From contig NZ_CP092535.1 in assembly GCF_022437945.1 (NCBI RefSeq), positions 1,736,001-1,800,000 of the forward strand: a stretch of 64,000 nucleotides of DNA, given 5' to 3'. The DNA is from Nocardioides sp. TF02-7. GTDB taxonomy: Bacteria; Actinomycetota; Actinomycetes; Propionibacteriales; Nocardioidaceae. Position 1 is the stretch's first letter, and every line of letters begins with the position of its first letter. The notes beneath the pieces were generated by a model. It did not search any database and was not told the DNA's origin. It saw only the letters and a list, made by a program, of their open reading frames with translations. Shown one piece after another: positions 18,131 through 27,156 of this stretch. The position numbers were made by a program, and so were the translations under genes.

Positions 18131-18673
18131 TCACCTCCCCCGGCTCAGGTCCTTCATCGGCGCAGTCCCTAGCGCATACCGCTGCAAGATCATCCCGGCC
18201 ACCACGGTCACCGCGGCTGTCGCCCGGCGACGCTGCTGAGGGCCTTCGAGTCGCTGGGCGAGCGGATCGATGAGCTCACGCTCGAGGAACTCCGACAGTG
18301 CCCGGCCCTGGTCACCGTCGCTCACCGCCTCGGCGAGCAGGCGTCTCAACGGCCGCCCGCTGTCCGGGGAGTCCCAGGCAGCGAGCGCCGCGGTCAGGAT
18401 GCCGGCAGCCCAGCTCTCGCGAGGGCCGCTGAGCGCCCGGTCCAGCGCATCGCTCGGACTGATCGGAAGCGTCATGGCCTCTCGGAACAGGCCGCGCTTG
18501 TTGCCGAAGTGATGGGCGATCAGGCGGATGTCGACACCGGCGTCGCGGGCGATACGGCGAAGGGTGGCTCCTCGGTAGCCGCACTCGGCGAACGCGCTCC
18601 TCGCTGCCACCAGGATCTCGGACCTCGTGTCCGAAAGCCCTGGACGCCGACCTCGGGATTTATTCATCAGCAT
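18131..18673 (-). CDS. TetR-family transcriptional regulator
   Basis: 180 aa from the ATG at 18673 (MLMNKSRGRRPG). The HTH is GATLRRIARDAGVDIRLIAHHFGNKRG, and the C-terminus has the TetR_C_17-like shape of drug-efflux regulators. It is divergent from the MFS exporter at 18760, with a dyad between them, a standard repressor and pump pair. Confidence 0.88.
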   Translation of the reverse strand: MLMNKSRGRRPGLSDTRSEILVAARSAFAECGYRGATLRRIARDAGVDIRLIAHHFGNKRGLFREAMTLPISPSDALDRALSGPRESWAAGILTAALAAWDSPDSGRPLRRLLAEAVSDGDQGRALSEFLERELIDPLAQRLEGPQQRRRATAAVTVVAGMILQRYALGTAPMKDLSRGR

Positions 18674-18686
18674 TGAATTTTGCTGA
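18667..18686. promoter_or_regulatory. Dyad TCAGCA-N8-TGCTGA, putative operator
   Basis: A perfect 6-8-6 inverted repeat overlaps the start codon of the TetR gene, in the space shared with the divergent exporter. It probably controls both. Confidence 0.6.
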
Positions 18687-18759
18687 CGACGGGCCGGATA
18701 GTCAACCGAACGCCCATACATTCCCCGGGCTCCCTACAACGGACTTGTCAGGAGGACTC

Positions 18760-20283
18760 GTGATGAGAAGTCATCGCGCCGTGCTAGTTGTCGTCTGTCT
18801 CGGGTTGGCGACGGTGGTGTCAGCCGTATCGGCGCTCAACGTCGCCATTCCGTCGATCGCGCGCGACCTCCAGGCCACTCAGACCGAGCTGTCGTGGATC
18901 ATCGACGCCTACGCGCTCACGTTCGCCGCGCTCTTGTTGCCCTTCGGTGCCTTCGGAGACCGCATCGGCCGCCGGCGCATGCTGCTCGCCGGCTTGACGG
19001 TCTTCGGAGCCGCCGCTGGCTGCGCGATGCTGACGACCTCTCCCGAGGTCCTCGTCGTGCTCCGCGGTGTGCTGGGAGCCGGAGCGGCGATGGTGATGCC
19101 GGCGACACTCTCGACCATCACCGCCACCTTCCCGTCCGAGGAACGCGTGAAGGGGGTCGCGATCTGGACCGGCCTCGCTGGAGCCAGCGCCGTGCTCGGG
19201 CTGCTCGGCGCCGGCATCCTGCTCGAGTTCTGGGGCTGGCAGGCAGTCTTCGGACTCAACATCGCGATGGCCGCAACCACCATCGTCGGGACTCTGCGGG
19301 TGGTGCCGGAATCACGACACGACGGCGACGTCGGCCTGGACCCAGTGGGCTCCGTGCTGTCGATCGGCGCGATCGGCGCGATCGTGTATGGACTCATCGA
19401 GGCCCCGACCGAGGGGTGGGCTTCGTCCGCGACCATGGCGTGCCTGGGCGTCGGCTTGGCCCTCCTGGTCATGTTCGTGCTCTGGGAAGCGTTCACGAGC
19501 CGGCCGCTGCTCGACCCGCGACTGTTCCTGCGTCCCGCGTTCGCCGCTGGAGCGCTCTCCGTCCTCGTGCAGTTCCTCGCCTTCTTCGGCTTCATCTTCC
19601 TGTTCCTGCAGTACCTCCAGCTGGTCCGCGGCTACTCGCCTCTCGAGGCCGCCTTCGCCATGCTGCCGTTGGCGTTCGGCATCATGCCGGGCGCGCGGAT
19701 CGCGCCGCGTCTAGCCGCCAAGCTGGGTCGCACCAGAGTGGCGGGGTTGGGTCTGTCGCTCCTGGTCGGGGGCCTCGTCCTCCTGTGGAGGGTCGACCTG
19801 GCCACGTCGTACTGGATCCTGGGACCGTCCCTGTGGGTTACCGGGATCGGAATGGGTCTGGCGATGACTCCTGCAACTGCGGCCATCACCGACGCCCTAC
19901 CTCTCCGGCAACAGGGCGTCGCCTCTGCCGTCAACGACCTCGCGCGCGAGCTGGGCGGCGCCTTGGGGATCGCCCTGCTCGGCAGCGTCCTGAACGACAC
20001 GTACCGCAACGCGTACGCGACGAGCGCCTTCCCGGAACAGGTCGCTGCGAAGGCTCAGGACTCGCTGGTCGCGGCTCTTCACATGGGGCCGGACGTCGCC
20101 GCATTCGCGCGAGACGCCTTCGTGGACGGGCACCAGGCCGGTCTGCTGGTTGCGGCGTGCGCCGTCGCCGTCACCGCGGGGATCGTGATCGTCCTCATGA
20201 GCCGCGCCGACCGGCGCACCCGTCCGCACAACGATGGTCTCGACGCACCGCGGTCGGACGTCGACACAGCCGCCCCGGCATGA
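18760..20283 (+). CDS. MFS drug exporter, DHA2 (14-helix) family
   Basis: About 507 aa; start GTG 18760 or ATG 18763 behind CAGGAGG. Motif A is FGDRIGRRRMLLAG between helices 2 and 3, and motif C-like glycine and proline spacing (GAGAAMVMPATLS) follows. Hydrophobic segments number about 14. Proton-driven drug or metabolite export is expected. The regulator is the divergent TetR. Confidence 0.9.
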   Translation: MMRSHRAVLVVVCLGLATVVSAVSALNVAIPSIARDLQATQTELSWIIDAYALTFAALLLPFGAFGDRIGRRRMLLAGLTVFGAAAGCAMLTTSPEVLVVLRGVLGAGAAMVMPATLSTITATFPSEERVKGVAIWTGLAGASAVLGLLGAGILLEFWGWQAVFGLNIAMAATTIVGTLRVVPESRHDGDVGLDPVGSVLSIGAIGAIVYGLIEAPTEGWASSATMACLGVGLALLVMFVLWEAFTSRPLLDPRLFLRPAFAAGALSVLVQFLAFFGFIFLFLQYLQLVRGYSPLEAAFAMLPLAFGIMPGARIAPRLAAKLGRTRVAGLGLSLLVGGLVLLWRVDLATSYWILGPSLWVTGIGMGLAMTPATAAITDALPLRQQGVASAVNDLARELGGALGIALLGSVLNDTYRNAYATSAFPEQVAAKAQDSLVAALHMGPDVAAFARDAFVDGHQAGLLVAACAVAVTAGIVIVLMSRADRRTRPHNDGLDAPRSDVDTAAPA

Positions 20284-20489
20284 GGTACGCGTCGCGGGCC
20301 CCGCTCGTGAGGTCTTCGGGTACGACCTCGCGGAGAACAACCTGTCCGGCCTGCCATGGTGTCGGCGAGATCGCACTTGCCAGCTCCCGCAGTCGGGTGA
20401 TCGACGTCCCCTGGCGCCCCGGCCTCTCTCCATGGCCGTGTCCCTGCTGCGGCGGCACCACCGGTCGTCGATGACCCACCGTCAGCCGT

Positions 20490-21081
20490 TCACCCGAAAT
20501 GGTCAACGGGCGGGGCGCTGACGGCGAGTGCGTGGGCCAGGACGTGGTGGACGTAGTCGAGGTCGGCGGGCGCGTTGTCGATGAGGATCGCCGTACACAG
20601 GCCGTCGGAGGTGGCGACCAGGGGTGGCGATCGCGGTGGGGTCGTCCGTCAGAGTGCCGGCGAGCTCCGCGACGTCCTCCCGCCACCGGCGGGCCACCGG
20701 CGCCAGTGCCGGTCGGCGAGCAGCAAGGGTGGACAGCTCTCGTTCGGCCAGCGCGCGATCGCGACCTGGCCCGGCGGAGTCGACGATGAGCTCGGCGAGG
20801 CCGCGGAGCTTGTCAGAGGAGCCGTCGATGATCTCACGGACCCGTGTGGTGTAGGCCTCGGCGACACTGGACAGCGCCGCCACGAGCAGGTCGTCGAGGG
20901 TCGCGAAGTAGTAGGTGGTCAGGCTGGTGGTGATCCCGGCCTGCTTGGCGACGGTGCGGTGGGTCACCCCGGCCGCCCCGTCGCGTTGCACCACGGCGAG
21001 CGTCGCCTCGATGATCTCGGCGCGTCGCCGGTCTCCACGAGCCCGGCGCCCGTCGATCGAGCCCGTGGCAGCCTCGTTCAT
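20490..21081 (-). CDS. TetR-family transcriptional regulator, one frameshift
   Basis: The HTH is GVTHRTVAKQAGITTSLTTYYF, with an RRAEIIEATLAVV first helix. After a shift near 20628 (C-run) the frame gives LVATSDGLCTAILIDNAPADLDYVHHVLAHAL and stops at 20490, which is a better C-terminus than the unshifted Arg-rich one. About 196 aa. It lies just downstream of nothing and upstream (on this strand) of the second MFS exporter, the likely target. Confidence 0.82.
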
Positions 21082-21153
21082 TCGTCCTCCTCGGTCGCCA
21101 CGGTAGACCAGTGGGGCCCGGCGCCGGCCCGGCGCCGAACCGGGGCACGTCGG

Positions 21154-22713
21154 TCAGGGGTGCTCGGTGTCGCCATCGCCCTCCGCGAGCGGTGGGACGT
21201 GGCGCAGCCAGACCAGGCACGCGATCGCGGTCAATGCGATGCAGATGCCCGCCGAGAAGGACGCGACATTCATCCCGGTGGTGAACGCCTCCCGGGCGGA
21301 CTGGACGACGCCGGCTGGAGCCCGGTCGGCGACCGCGAGTGCTCCCGACAGGCTTCCGGTGAACCGGTCGGAGACCTCGGGCGGCAAGCCGGCGGGTGCC
21401 TCGACCCGTGCTCCGTACCAGGCTGTGGTGAGGCTGCCGAGCAGGGCGACGCCGACGGCGAGCCCGAGCTCTTGGACCGTCTCGGACAGAGAGGCCGCCG
21501 ATCCGGACTTGGCGGCCGGTGCGGCGCCGACAACGATGTCGGTGCCGAGTGCGGCGATCGCGCCGAGACCGAGGTAGATCAACCCGAAGCCGGCCACGAC
21601 GACCAGCGTGTCGCCGGCGCCGGCGGTGGCCAGCATGCCGTAGCCGATGACCGACACACCCAGGGTGAGGCCCATGACCACGCCAGGGCGCACCCGTCGG
21701 GCGACCAGCGGCGCACCGATGGCGGCGGCGAACATCGCCAGCGCCGGGGGTCCCATCCAAACTCCGGCTGCGAACGGGCTCCTGCCCTCGACCAGCTGCA
21801 GGTACTGGGTGACCAGGTACATGGTTCCGCCCACCCCGACGAGACCCACCAGCAGGACTCCCAGCGCCGTTGCGAACGCGCGATCGGCGAACAGGCCGAC
21901 GTCCAGCAGTGGTGAGCGCAGGATGCGCTGCCGGCGCACGAAGGCGATCCCCGCCACCGATGCCGCGAGCAGCAGGAGGAGGCCACCGGCCCCGGGGCCG
22001 TGATCGGCGGCCTGCTTCAACAGGTAGATCACAGGCAGGATCGCGGTCAGCGACAGGGCGACGCTGACCAGGTCCAAGCGGCCGGCCGCGGGGTCGGCGT
22101 ACTCGGGCAGCAGCACCCGGGCACCGGCCAGGACGAGCACGGCGATCGGCACGGCCAGCAAGAACGGCGCGCCCCACCAGAACGCGTCGGCCAGCGCTCC
22201 ACCGACCACGGGCCCGGCGGCCATGCCGAGGGCGAACATCGTCGCCCACACCCCGATGGCCAACGCTCGTTGCTGCTCTCGGGCGAACATGTTCGAGATC
22301 AGGGACAGCGTGGAGGGCATCAGGGTCGCGCCGGCGACGCCGAGCAGCGCCCGCGCGACGATCAACAGCTCCGCGGAGGGCGCGAAGGCCGCGAGCACCG
22401 AAGCCACGGCGAACCCCACCATGCCGATCACCAGCAGCCGACGCCGGCCGATCCTGTCCCCCAGCGTCCCCATCGTGACCAGGAACCCGGCGATCAGGAA
22501 CCCGTAGGCGTCCATGACCCACAACGTCTGCGTCGCGGAGGGGTCCAGGTCAGCGGCCATCGCCGGCGAGACCAGGTAGAGCACAGTGAGGTCCAACCCC
22601 AACAGCACCGTCGGCAACGCCAACAAACCCAGGCCTGTCCACTCTCGCGCTCCCGCTCGTGGCGCAGCGCCCCGGTCTCCCTGACTCGTACCCGTCACCA
22701 TGAACTTGGACAT
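21154..22713 (-). CDS. MFS drug exporter, DHA2 (14-helix) family
   Basis: About 519 aa from ATG 22713 (or 22701). Motif A reads GDRIGRRRLLVIGM, and the N-terminus has the LLGLDLTVLYLVSPAMA helix of EmrB/SmvA-like pumps. Helices number about 14. The two ATGs differ by four codons. The first overlaps the operator repeats. It follows the TetR gene on the same strand by about 70 bp in reverse order, so each has its own promoter. Confidence 0.9.
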   Translation of the reverse strand: MSKFMVTGTSQGDRGAAPRAGAREWTGLGLLALPTVLLGLDLTVLYLVSPAMAADLDPSATQTLWVMDAYGFLIAGFLVTMGTLGDRIGRRRLLVIGMVGFAVASVLAAFAPSAELLIVARALLGVAGATLMPSTLSLISNMFAREQQRALAIGVWATMFALGMAAGPVVGGALADAFWWGAPFLLAVPIAVLVLAGARVLLPEYADPAAGRLDLVSVALSLTAILPVIYLLKQAADHGPGAGGLLLLLAASVAGIAFVRRQRILRSPLLDVGLFADRAFATALGVLLVGLVGVGGTMYLVTQYLQLVEGRSPFAAGVWMGPPALAMFAAAIGAPLVARRVRPGVVMGLTLGVSVIGYGMLATAGAGDTLVVVAGFGLIYLGLGAIAALGTDIVVGAAPAAKSGSAASLSETVQELGLAVGVALLGSLTTAWYGARVEAPAGLPPEVSDRFTGSLSGALAVADRAPAGVVQSAREAFTTGMNVASFSAGICIALTAIACLVWLRHVPPLAEGDGDTEHP

Positions 22714-22730
22714 TAGTACAACTAGTACAA
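22713..22730. promoter_or_regulatory. Repeated GTAC half-sites, putative operator of the exporter
   Basis: TTAGTACAACTAGTACAA contains a direct repeat TAGTACAA and a central ACTAGT palindrome. It sits at the start of the exporter gene, where a repressor would block transcription. Confidence 0.5.
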
Positions 22731-22776
22731 TCGTCCAAGACTCTGCCCCAGCTTGAGCGGGCGCACGGGCTCCTCT

Positions 22777-22792
22777 TGTACCGTTTGGTTCG
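22777..22792. promoter_or_regulatory. Operator G of the TGTACC-N4-GGTWCA set
   Basis: TGTACCGTTTGGTTCG matches operator B in 15 of 16 bases. It lies 26 bp upstream of a GTG start at 22819. Confidence 0.65.
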
Positions 22793-22818
22793 CCCCTATC
22801 GAAAGGGAGAGTCCGCCG

Positions 22819-22976
22819 TGACCGTCCGCCATCCCCTTCCATCGACACACCCCATGGGCGAAACCTCACCTCCCTCTCGGCCCGGTCCGAGCGCTCCCAC
22901 TGCTTCTCCGGGCTTCGCGCACTCCGGAGGGCTGGGGACGCAGCTCGCCGGCGGTCGAGGCGCAGTCCCGGCGTAG
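22819..22976 (+). CDS. Possible small protein or N-terminus of the next gene
   Basis: A GTG behind AAGGGAGAG opens a 52-codon frame rich in Pro, Ser and Gly. A shift near 22955 would join it to the next gene through EAQSRRSSQLVLTAF, making it a soluble N-terminal tail of that membrane protein. Its good ribosome site and position after operator G suggest that it is the true translation start. Confidence 0.35.
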
Positions 22977-22986
22977 TTCGCAGCTC

Positions 22987-23518
22987 GTGCTCACGGCCTT
23001 CGCACGCGACGGACTCTTCTCGACCGCATGGTTGGGACTCATGGCGATGGGCTGGTTCGGGTGGGCGCAGGAAGATCCTCCTGCGCACTGGAGAGTCCGC
23101 CTGGGACTCGGTTCGGGTCTCGGACTGCTGCTTGCTGCCTGGTTCCGGAGTCCTTGTGGCGCGACAGTGGGAGGAGCCCTCCGCACTCGACGGGAGCTAT
23201 GGCTGGTTCGGGGCGCTGGTAGCGGTGGAGGTGGCAGCTGCCGGTGCCGGATGCTGGGTGCTCCATCGTCGAGGGGGCGATCGCTGGATGGCATGGTGGG
23301 TCGCAGTGGTGGTGTCGATCCACTTCGTTCCACTCGCATGGCTGCTGTCAGATCCGACCTTCGCCGTAGTCGGGTCCGGGCTGCTTCTAGCCTTGCTGTC
23401 GTTGGCTCCGCGGTTGCGAGCGCCGCGCGCGACCACAAGCGCTCCGGTCGGCGCGCTCATGGGTGCCACTCTCCTGGCGTGCGCATGCCTGGCCGGCACG
23501 ACGGTCCTGGCGAGATGA
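22987..23518 (+). CDS. Membrane protein of unknown function, one frameshift
   Basis: The first frame gives LFSTAWLGLMAMGWFGW and LGLGSGLGLLLAAWF. After a shift near 23140 the second gives YGWFGALVAVEVAAAGAGCW, WWVAVVVSIHFVPLAWLL, GSGLLLALLSLAP and a final helix. About six membrane segments and 177 aa. I do not recognise the family with certainty. It is probably controlled by operator G. Confidence 0.6.
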
Positions 23519-23612
23519 GCGGCGGTCGCGCAACCGCACGACCGCGCGGCCACCGCGCCGATTGTCATGGTGTGGGCGAGCGTGGCCAGGTCGTCGACGG
23601 CCTCTGCCTTCC

Positions 23613-23635
23613 CTTGACGTCAACATTTGTTCAAG
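23613..23635. promoter_or_regulatory. Inverted repeats at the FMN-reductase promoter
   Basis: CTTGA at 23613-23617 pairs with TCAAG at 23631-23635, and TTGACGTCAA (23614-23623) is itself a perfect palindrome. They lie 17 bp upstream of the ATG at 23652, in the promoter region of the FMN reductase gene. Confidence 0.45.
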
Positions 23636-23651
23636 CCCTACCGTGACGTGC

Positions 23652-24854
23652 ATGAACCAGTTGGAACAGTCGATTGCCGCCACGCCCACTCCCACACCTT
23701 CACCGTCCGGACCGATCTCGGTCGGGGTCGTTGCGGGCAGCACCCGACCCACCCGTCGCTCCCTGGCGATCGCGGAGTGGGTTGCGGAGGGCACCCACCC
23801 CGACTTGCTCCTCGAGGTGGTCGATCTCGCCGAGGTCGACCTTCCACTGCTGTGCGAGCCGGTCGCGGCAGTCTTCGGGGACTACGAGCACGACCACACG
23901 CGTCGGTGGGCGCAGGAGGTCCGCCACCATGACGCTTTCATCCTGGTCTCGCCCGAGTACAACGCCTCCATTCCCGCCGTGTTGAAGAACGCGCTCGACC
24001 ACCTGTACCACGAGTGGCAGGACAAGGCCGTCGGCTTCGTGGGCTACGGCATGGCCGGCGGCGTCCGGGCCGTGGAGCAGCTGCGCCTGATCACCGCCGA
24101 GCTCCAGATGGTCGGTGTGCCCGACGCGCTGCACCTCTCGCCACACCAGGTGTCGCACGACCGGTTCGAGGCGACCGAGGCCGACGAGCACGGGCGTGCA
24201 GCCCTGCTCAGAGGGCTCGCACGTCGGGGCCTGGCCATGGCCCCCTTGCGATCGGCCCGGGCCGAGACCACCGGAAGGGATGACGGCATGAACACCGGCC
24301 CGGCCGCGATGAGGCGCGTGGACCGGCAACCGGATCTGGGCATCGCGGATCCGCGGACCGAGTCGGTCATCGCGAGCTGGTGGACCCTTGAGGACGAGGC
24401 GGTCGCCGATCGGGCCTGCGACTCCGCGCTGGCAGCCATGCCGGCCGTGGAGGGCCTGCTGCGGTTCTCGGTGTTCCGCGCCGTCGTGGGCGCCGATGTC
24501 TTCCTTCTCTCCCAGTGGGCCTCCCACCGAGCTCGGGCGAACTACCTCGCCACAGCCGCGGCTGCCGCACGAGGCGCCGTCGACGACGAGCTCGGCAACG
24601 TCGTACGCGATCGAGTCCTTGCCCGGCCGACAGCTCTCGCCACCGACCTACCCATCGGTGCCGCGCTGCTGCTGGTCGCCCGGACGCCCGGCGACGGCAA
24701 CGCATCCGTCGACCCGGCCACCAGCACCTTCCGGTCCGACGACGGCACCGAGACGGTCGCCCTGAGCTTCGCTGGTGATGCGACCGCGCAGGGGGCGTTC
24801 GCCTGGGTCGGGGCGGTCGAGCCGCAGGCAGTACGGCCACGGCGCGCGTCGTAG
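23652..24854 (+). CDS. NADPH-dependent FMN reductase joined to an ABM-type monooxygenase domain
   Basis: 400 aa. Residues about 20-195 are an NADPH-dependent FMN reductase: the phosphate loop VAGSTRPTRRSLAIAEWV and the signature PEYNASIPAVLKNALDHLY. Residues about 230-320 resemble a dimeric alpha/beta-barrel antibiotic biosynthesis monooxygenase (IASWWTLEDEAVADRACD, LLRFSVFRAVVGADVFLLSQW). An in-frame ATG at 24288 follows GGAAGGG, so the parent form may be two coupled genes whose first stop was lost, by evolution or by an indel. Either way flavin reduction and a small-ring oxygenase act together. Confidence 0.75.
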   Translation: MNQLEQSIAATPTPTPSPSGPISVGVVAGSTRPTRRSLAIAEWVAEGTHPDLLLEVVDLAEVDLPLLCEPVAAVFGDYEHDHTRRWAQEVRHHDAFILVSPEYNASIPAVLKNALDHLYHEWQDKAVGFVGYGMAGGVRAVEQLRLITAELQMVGVPDALHLSPHQVSHDRFEATEADEHGRAALLRGLARRGLAMAPLRSARAETTGRDDGMNTGPAAMRRVDRQPDLGIADPRTESVIASWWTLEDEAVADRACDSALAAMPAVEGLLRFSVFRAVVGADVFLLSQWASHRARANYLATAAAAARGAVDDELGNVVRDRVLARPTALATDLPIGAALLLVARTPGDGNASVDPATSTFRSDDGTETVALSFAGDATAQGAFAWVGAVEPQAVRPRRAS

Positions 24855-24927
24855 CGCGACTCCGAGCGCACGGCCTGATCGATCGTCGCTTCAGTGCGCG
24901 CGTTCGGCGTTGTTGTCCAGCGCCGCT

Positions 24928-25265
24928 GCCGCGAGCCCTGTGGCTCACGCGAGGTGCACGTGGACCCCACGTTCGCGCAGCTGCGCCACCGCCCCGTCGG
25001 GGGCTGCGGCGTTCATGATCATCGTCCACGACTCCCCCAGCGGCACCCACGCGGGCGCACGCTGCTCGAGCTTCGACGCGTCGGCCAGCAGCACGACCCG
25101 GTCGGCGACGGCGGTCGCTCGCTCCTTGACCCAGGTCTCGTCGACGGTCGGCTCCCCCAGCCCGCGGACGGGGTCGACGGCGTCGGCGCCGAGGTCCTGA
25201 CCCCCACGGACGAGGGCGACCGTCGCATCGTGGCGCGCCTTGGTCGCGCAGCGCAGACCCGCTCC
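24928..25265 (-). pseudogene. deoR remnant, internally deleted
   Basis: On the minus strand it reads ATVALVRGGQD, then directly LGADAVDPVRGLGEPTVDETWVKERA to the end VAQLRERGVHVHLA and a stop at 24945. This is the intact regulator at 27157-27934 with its middle missing: 24928-25194 matches 27144-27407 and 25195-25265 matches 27855-27925, apart from a few substitutions and small indels. The deletion removes 447 bp (149 codons), including most of the HTH and sensor domain. No start codon remains. Confidence 0.85.
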
Positions 25266-25310
25266 GGGCGTCGTCCAGAGGGCGAGAGAGAAAAAGTGCC
25301 GGCAAAGATA

Positions 25311-25353
25311 TGGACACGTCGTCCACTTCGTGCTTATATGGACATCACGTCCA
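25311..25353. promoter_or_regulatory. Two copies of operator TGGAC-N5-GTCCA
   Basis: TGGAC-ACGTC-GTCCA (25311-25325) and TGGAC-ATCAC-GTCCA (25339-25353) are two perfect 5-5-5 dyads, 28 bp apart, both preceded by AT-rich TATA/ATAT. They lie upstream of the first SDR gene. A cognate TetR-type regulator is not next to them. Confidence 0.7.
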
Positions 25354-25378
25354 CAAACACCGACTTCGAGGAGTAGTC

Positions 25379-26119
25379 ATGACTGAGACTGTTTCCCCCC
25401 GCGTCGCCCTGGTGACGGGAGGCTCCGGCGGCATCGGCACCGCCGTCGTCGAGCGACTGGCGCGCGACGGCTTCGCGGTGGCGGTCCACTACGCCGGAAA
25501 CCCCGAGCGTGCCGAGAAGCTGGCTGCGGAGGTTCGCACCGCGGGCGGCGAGGCGATCACCGTCGGGGGCGACGTCGCCGACGAGGACGCGATGGCCTCG
25601 GCGTTCGACGCGGTCGAGGCAGCGTTCGGCGGGATCGACGTCGTCGTCAACGCGGCGGGGATCATGATCCTCTCGCCGATCGCCGACCTGGACCTCGCGG
25701 ACTTCGACCGGATGCACCGCACCAACGTGCGCGGCACGGTCGTGGTCTCCCAGCTCGCCGCGAACCGACTGCGTGAGGGCGGTGCGATCATCAACGTCTC
25801 CACCAGCCAGACCCGCGCGCAGCACCCCGGCTACGGGCCGTACGTCGCCACCAAGGCCGCGGTGGAGGGGATCACGCTGATCCTCGCTCGCGAGCTTCGC
25901 GGGCGGGACGTCACCGTCAACGCCGTGGCGCCCGGTCCGATCGCCACGCCCCTGTTCCTCGACGGCAAGGACGAGGCGACGATCGACCGGTTCGCCGGGC
26001 TCGTCCCGCTCGAGCGGCTCGGTGTCCCCGAGGACGTCGCCGAGACCATCGCCCAGCTCGCCGGCCCGACGCGCTGGGTCAACGGGCAGGTCGTCTTCGT
26101 CAACGGTGGACTCGCCTGA
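25379..26119 (+). CDS. Short-chain dehydrogenase/reductase (classical SDR)
   Basis: 246 aa. Cofactor motif TGGSGGIGTAV (residues 14-24), NAAGIM, the Ser in INVSTSQT, and YVATK for the catalytic Tyr and Lys, then GPIATPLF. This resembles the FabG-like group that uses NADP(H). The start is ATG 25379, just after GAGGAG. Substrate is unknown. It is followed by a second SDR with about 70 bp between. Confidence 0.9.
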   Translation: MTETVSPRVALVTGGSGGIGTAVVERLARDGFAVAVHYAGNPERAEKLAAEVRTAGGEAITVGGDVADEDAMASAFDAVEAAFGGIDVVVNAAGIMILSPIADLDLADFDRMHRTNVRGTVVVSQLAANRLREGGAIINVSTSQTRAQHPGYGPYVATKAAVEGITLILARELRGRDVTVNAVAPGPIATPLFLDGKDEATIDRFAGLVPLERLGVPEDVAETIAQLAGPTRWVNGQVVFVNGGLA

Positions 26120-26186
26120 GCGCCCGGCCGGTCACCTCACTCACCCGTTCTCTCCAACCGAGACACGATCAGAGGAAGGCAGAACA

Positions 26187-27083
26187 ATGAGCAACGACAT
26201 CGTCTTGATCACCGGCGCGTCCAGCGGGTTCGGCGCCCTCACCGCCCGCGCCCTGGCCGGTGGCGGCAGCACCGTCTACGCCGGGATGCGGGACACCGAG
26301 GGGCGCAACGCACCGCAGGTCCGAGCCGCCCAGGACCACGCCGTCGAGCACGGCGTGGACCTGCGAGCCATCGAGCTCGACGTCAACCACCAGGACTCCG
26401 TCGACGCCGCCGTGGAGCACATCCTCGCTGAGCACGGCCGGATCGACGTGCTGATCCACAACGCGGGACACATGGTCGTCGGTCCCGCCGAGGCATTCAC
26501 CCCTGAGCAGCTCGCCGAGCTCTACGACATCAACGTGCTCTCCACCCAGCGGGTCAACCGCGCCGTCCTGCCCGGCATGCGCGAGCGCGGCACCGGTCTG
26601 GTCGTGTGGGTCTCGAGCTCGAGCGTGAAGGGCGGCACGCCGCCGTACCTGGCGCCGTACTTCGCCGCCAAGGCCGGCATGGACTCCCTCGCCGTCAGCT
26701 ATGCGGGTGAGCTGGCCCGCTGGGGCGTGGAGACCACCATCGTGGTCCCGGGCTCCTTCACCAGCGGCACCAACCACTTCGCCCACGCCGGGCGCCCCGA
26801 GGACGCGACCGTCGAGGCCGCCTACGAGACCAGGTACGCCGGCCTGATGGGCCAGGTCGCCACCAAGCTCGCCGACCTCGCGCCGCCCGACGCCGACGCC
26901 TCGATGGTGTCCGACGAGATCGCCAGGATCGTGGCCCTGCCGCGGGGCGCGCGGCCCTACCGCGTCCACATCGACCCGGCCGACGACGGCTCCGCGGAGG
27001 TGTCCGACCTCGCCGATCGGGTCAGGCGGGAGTTCCTCACCCGCGTCGGTCTCGACGACCTCCTGACGGTCGCGGGGTCGTGA
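26187..27083 (+). CDS. Short-chain dehydrogenase/reductase
   Basis: 298 aa from ATG 26187, behind AGAGGAAGG. Cofactor motif TGASSGFGALT, HNAGHM, catalytic Ser in VWVSSSSVK and YFAAK in the Tyr and Lys position. The C-terminal part is longer than in the first SDR and carries a substrate loop (PGSFTSGTNHF). It is probably co-transcribed with the first SDR. Both lie between the direct repeats of deoR. Confidence 0.9.
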   Translation: MSNDIVLITGASSGFGALTARALAGGGSTVYAGMRDTEGRNAPQVRAAQDHAVEHGVDLRAIELDVNHQDSVDAAVEHILAEHGRIDVLIHNAGHMVVGPAEAFTPEQLAELYDINVLSTQRVNRAVLPGMRERGTGLVVWVSSSSVKGGTPPYLAPYFAAKAGMDSLAVSYAGELARWGVETTIVVPGSFTSGTNHFAHAGRPEDATVEAAYETRYAGLMGQVATKLADLAPPDADASMVSDEIARIVALPRGARPYRVHIDPADDGSAEVSDLADRVRREFLTRVGLDDLLTVAGS

Positions 27084-27156
27084 GCCTGTCTCGGCCGAAC
27101 GCTGCAAGGCACAGCTGACCCGAGCGGCTCATCGCGTCGAGCGGCCGCGAGCCCTG

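Noticed and set aside
20284..20489. Minus-strand segment reading TRLRELASAISPTPWQAGQVV and on
   Set aside because: It looks protein-like for about 45 codons but has no clear start or stop and runs into the exporter end. It may be a remnant, but I could not support a gene.
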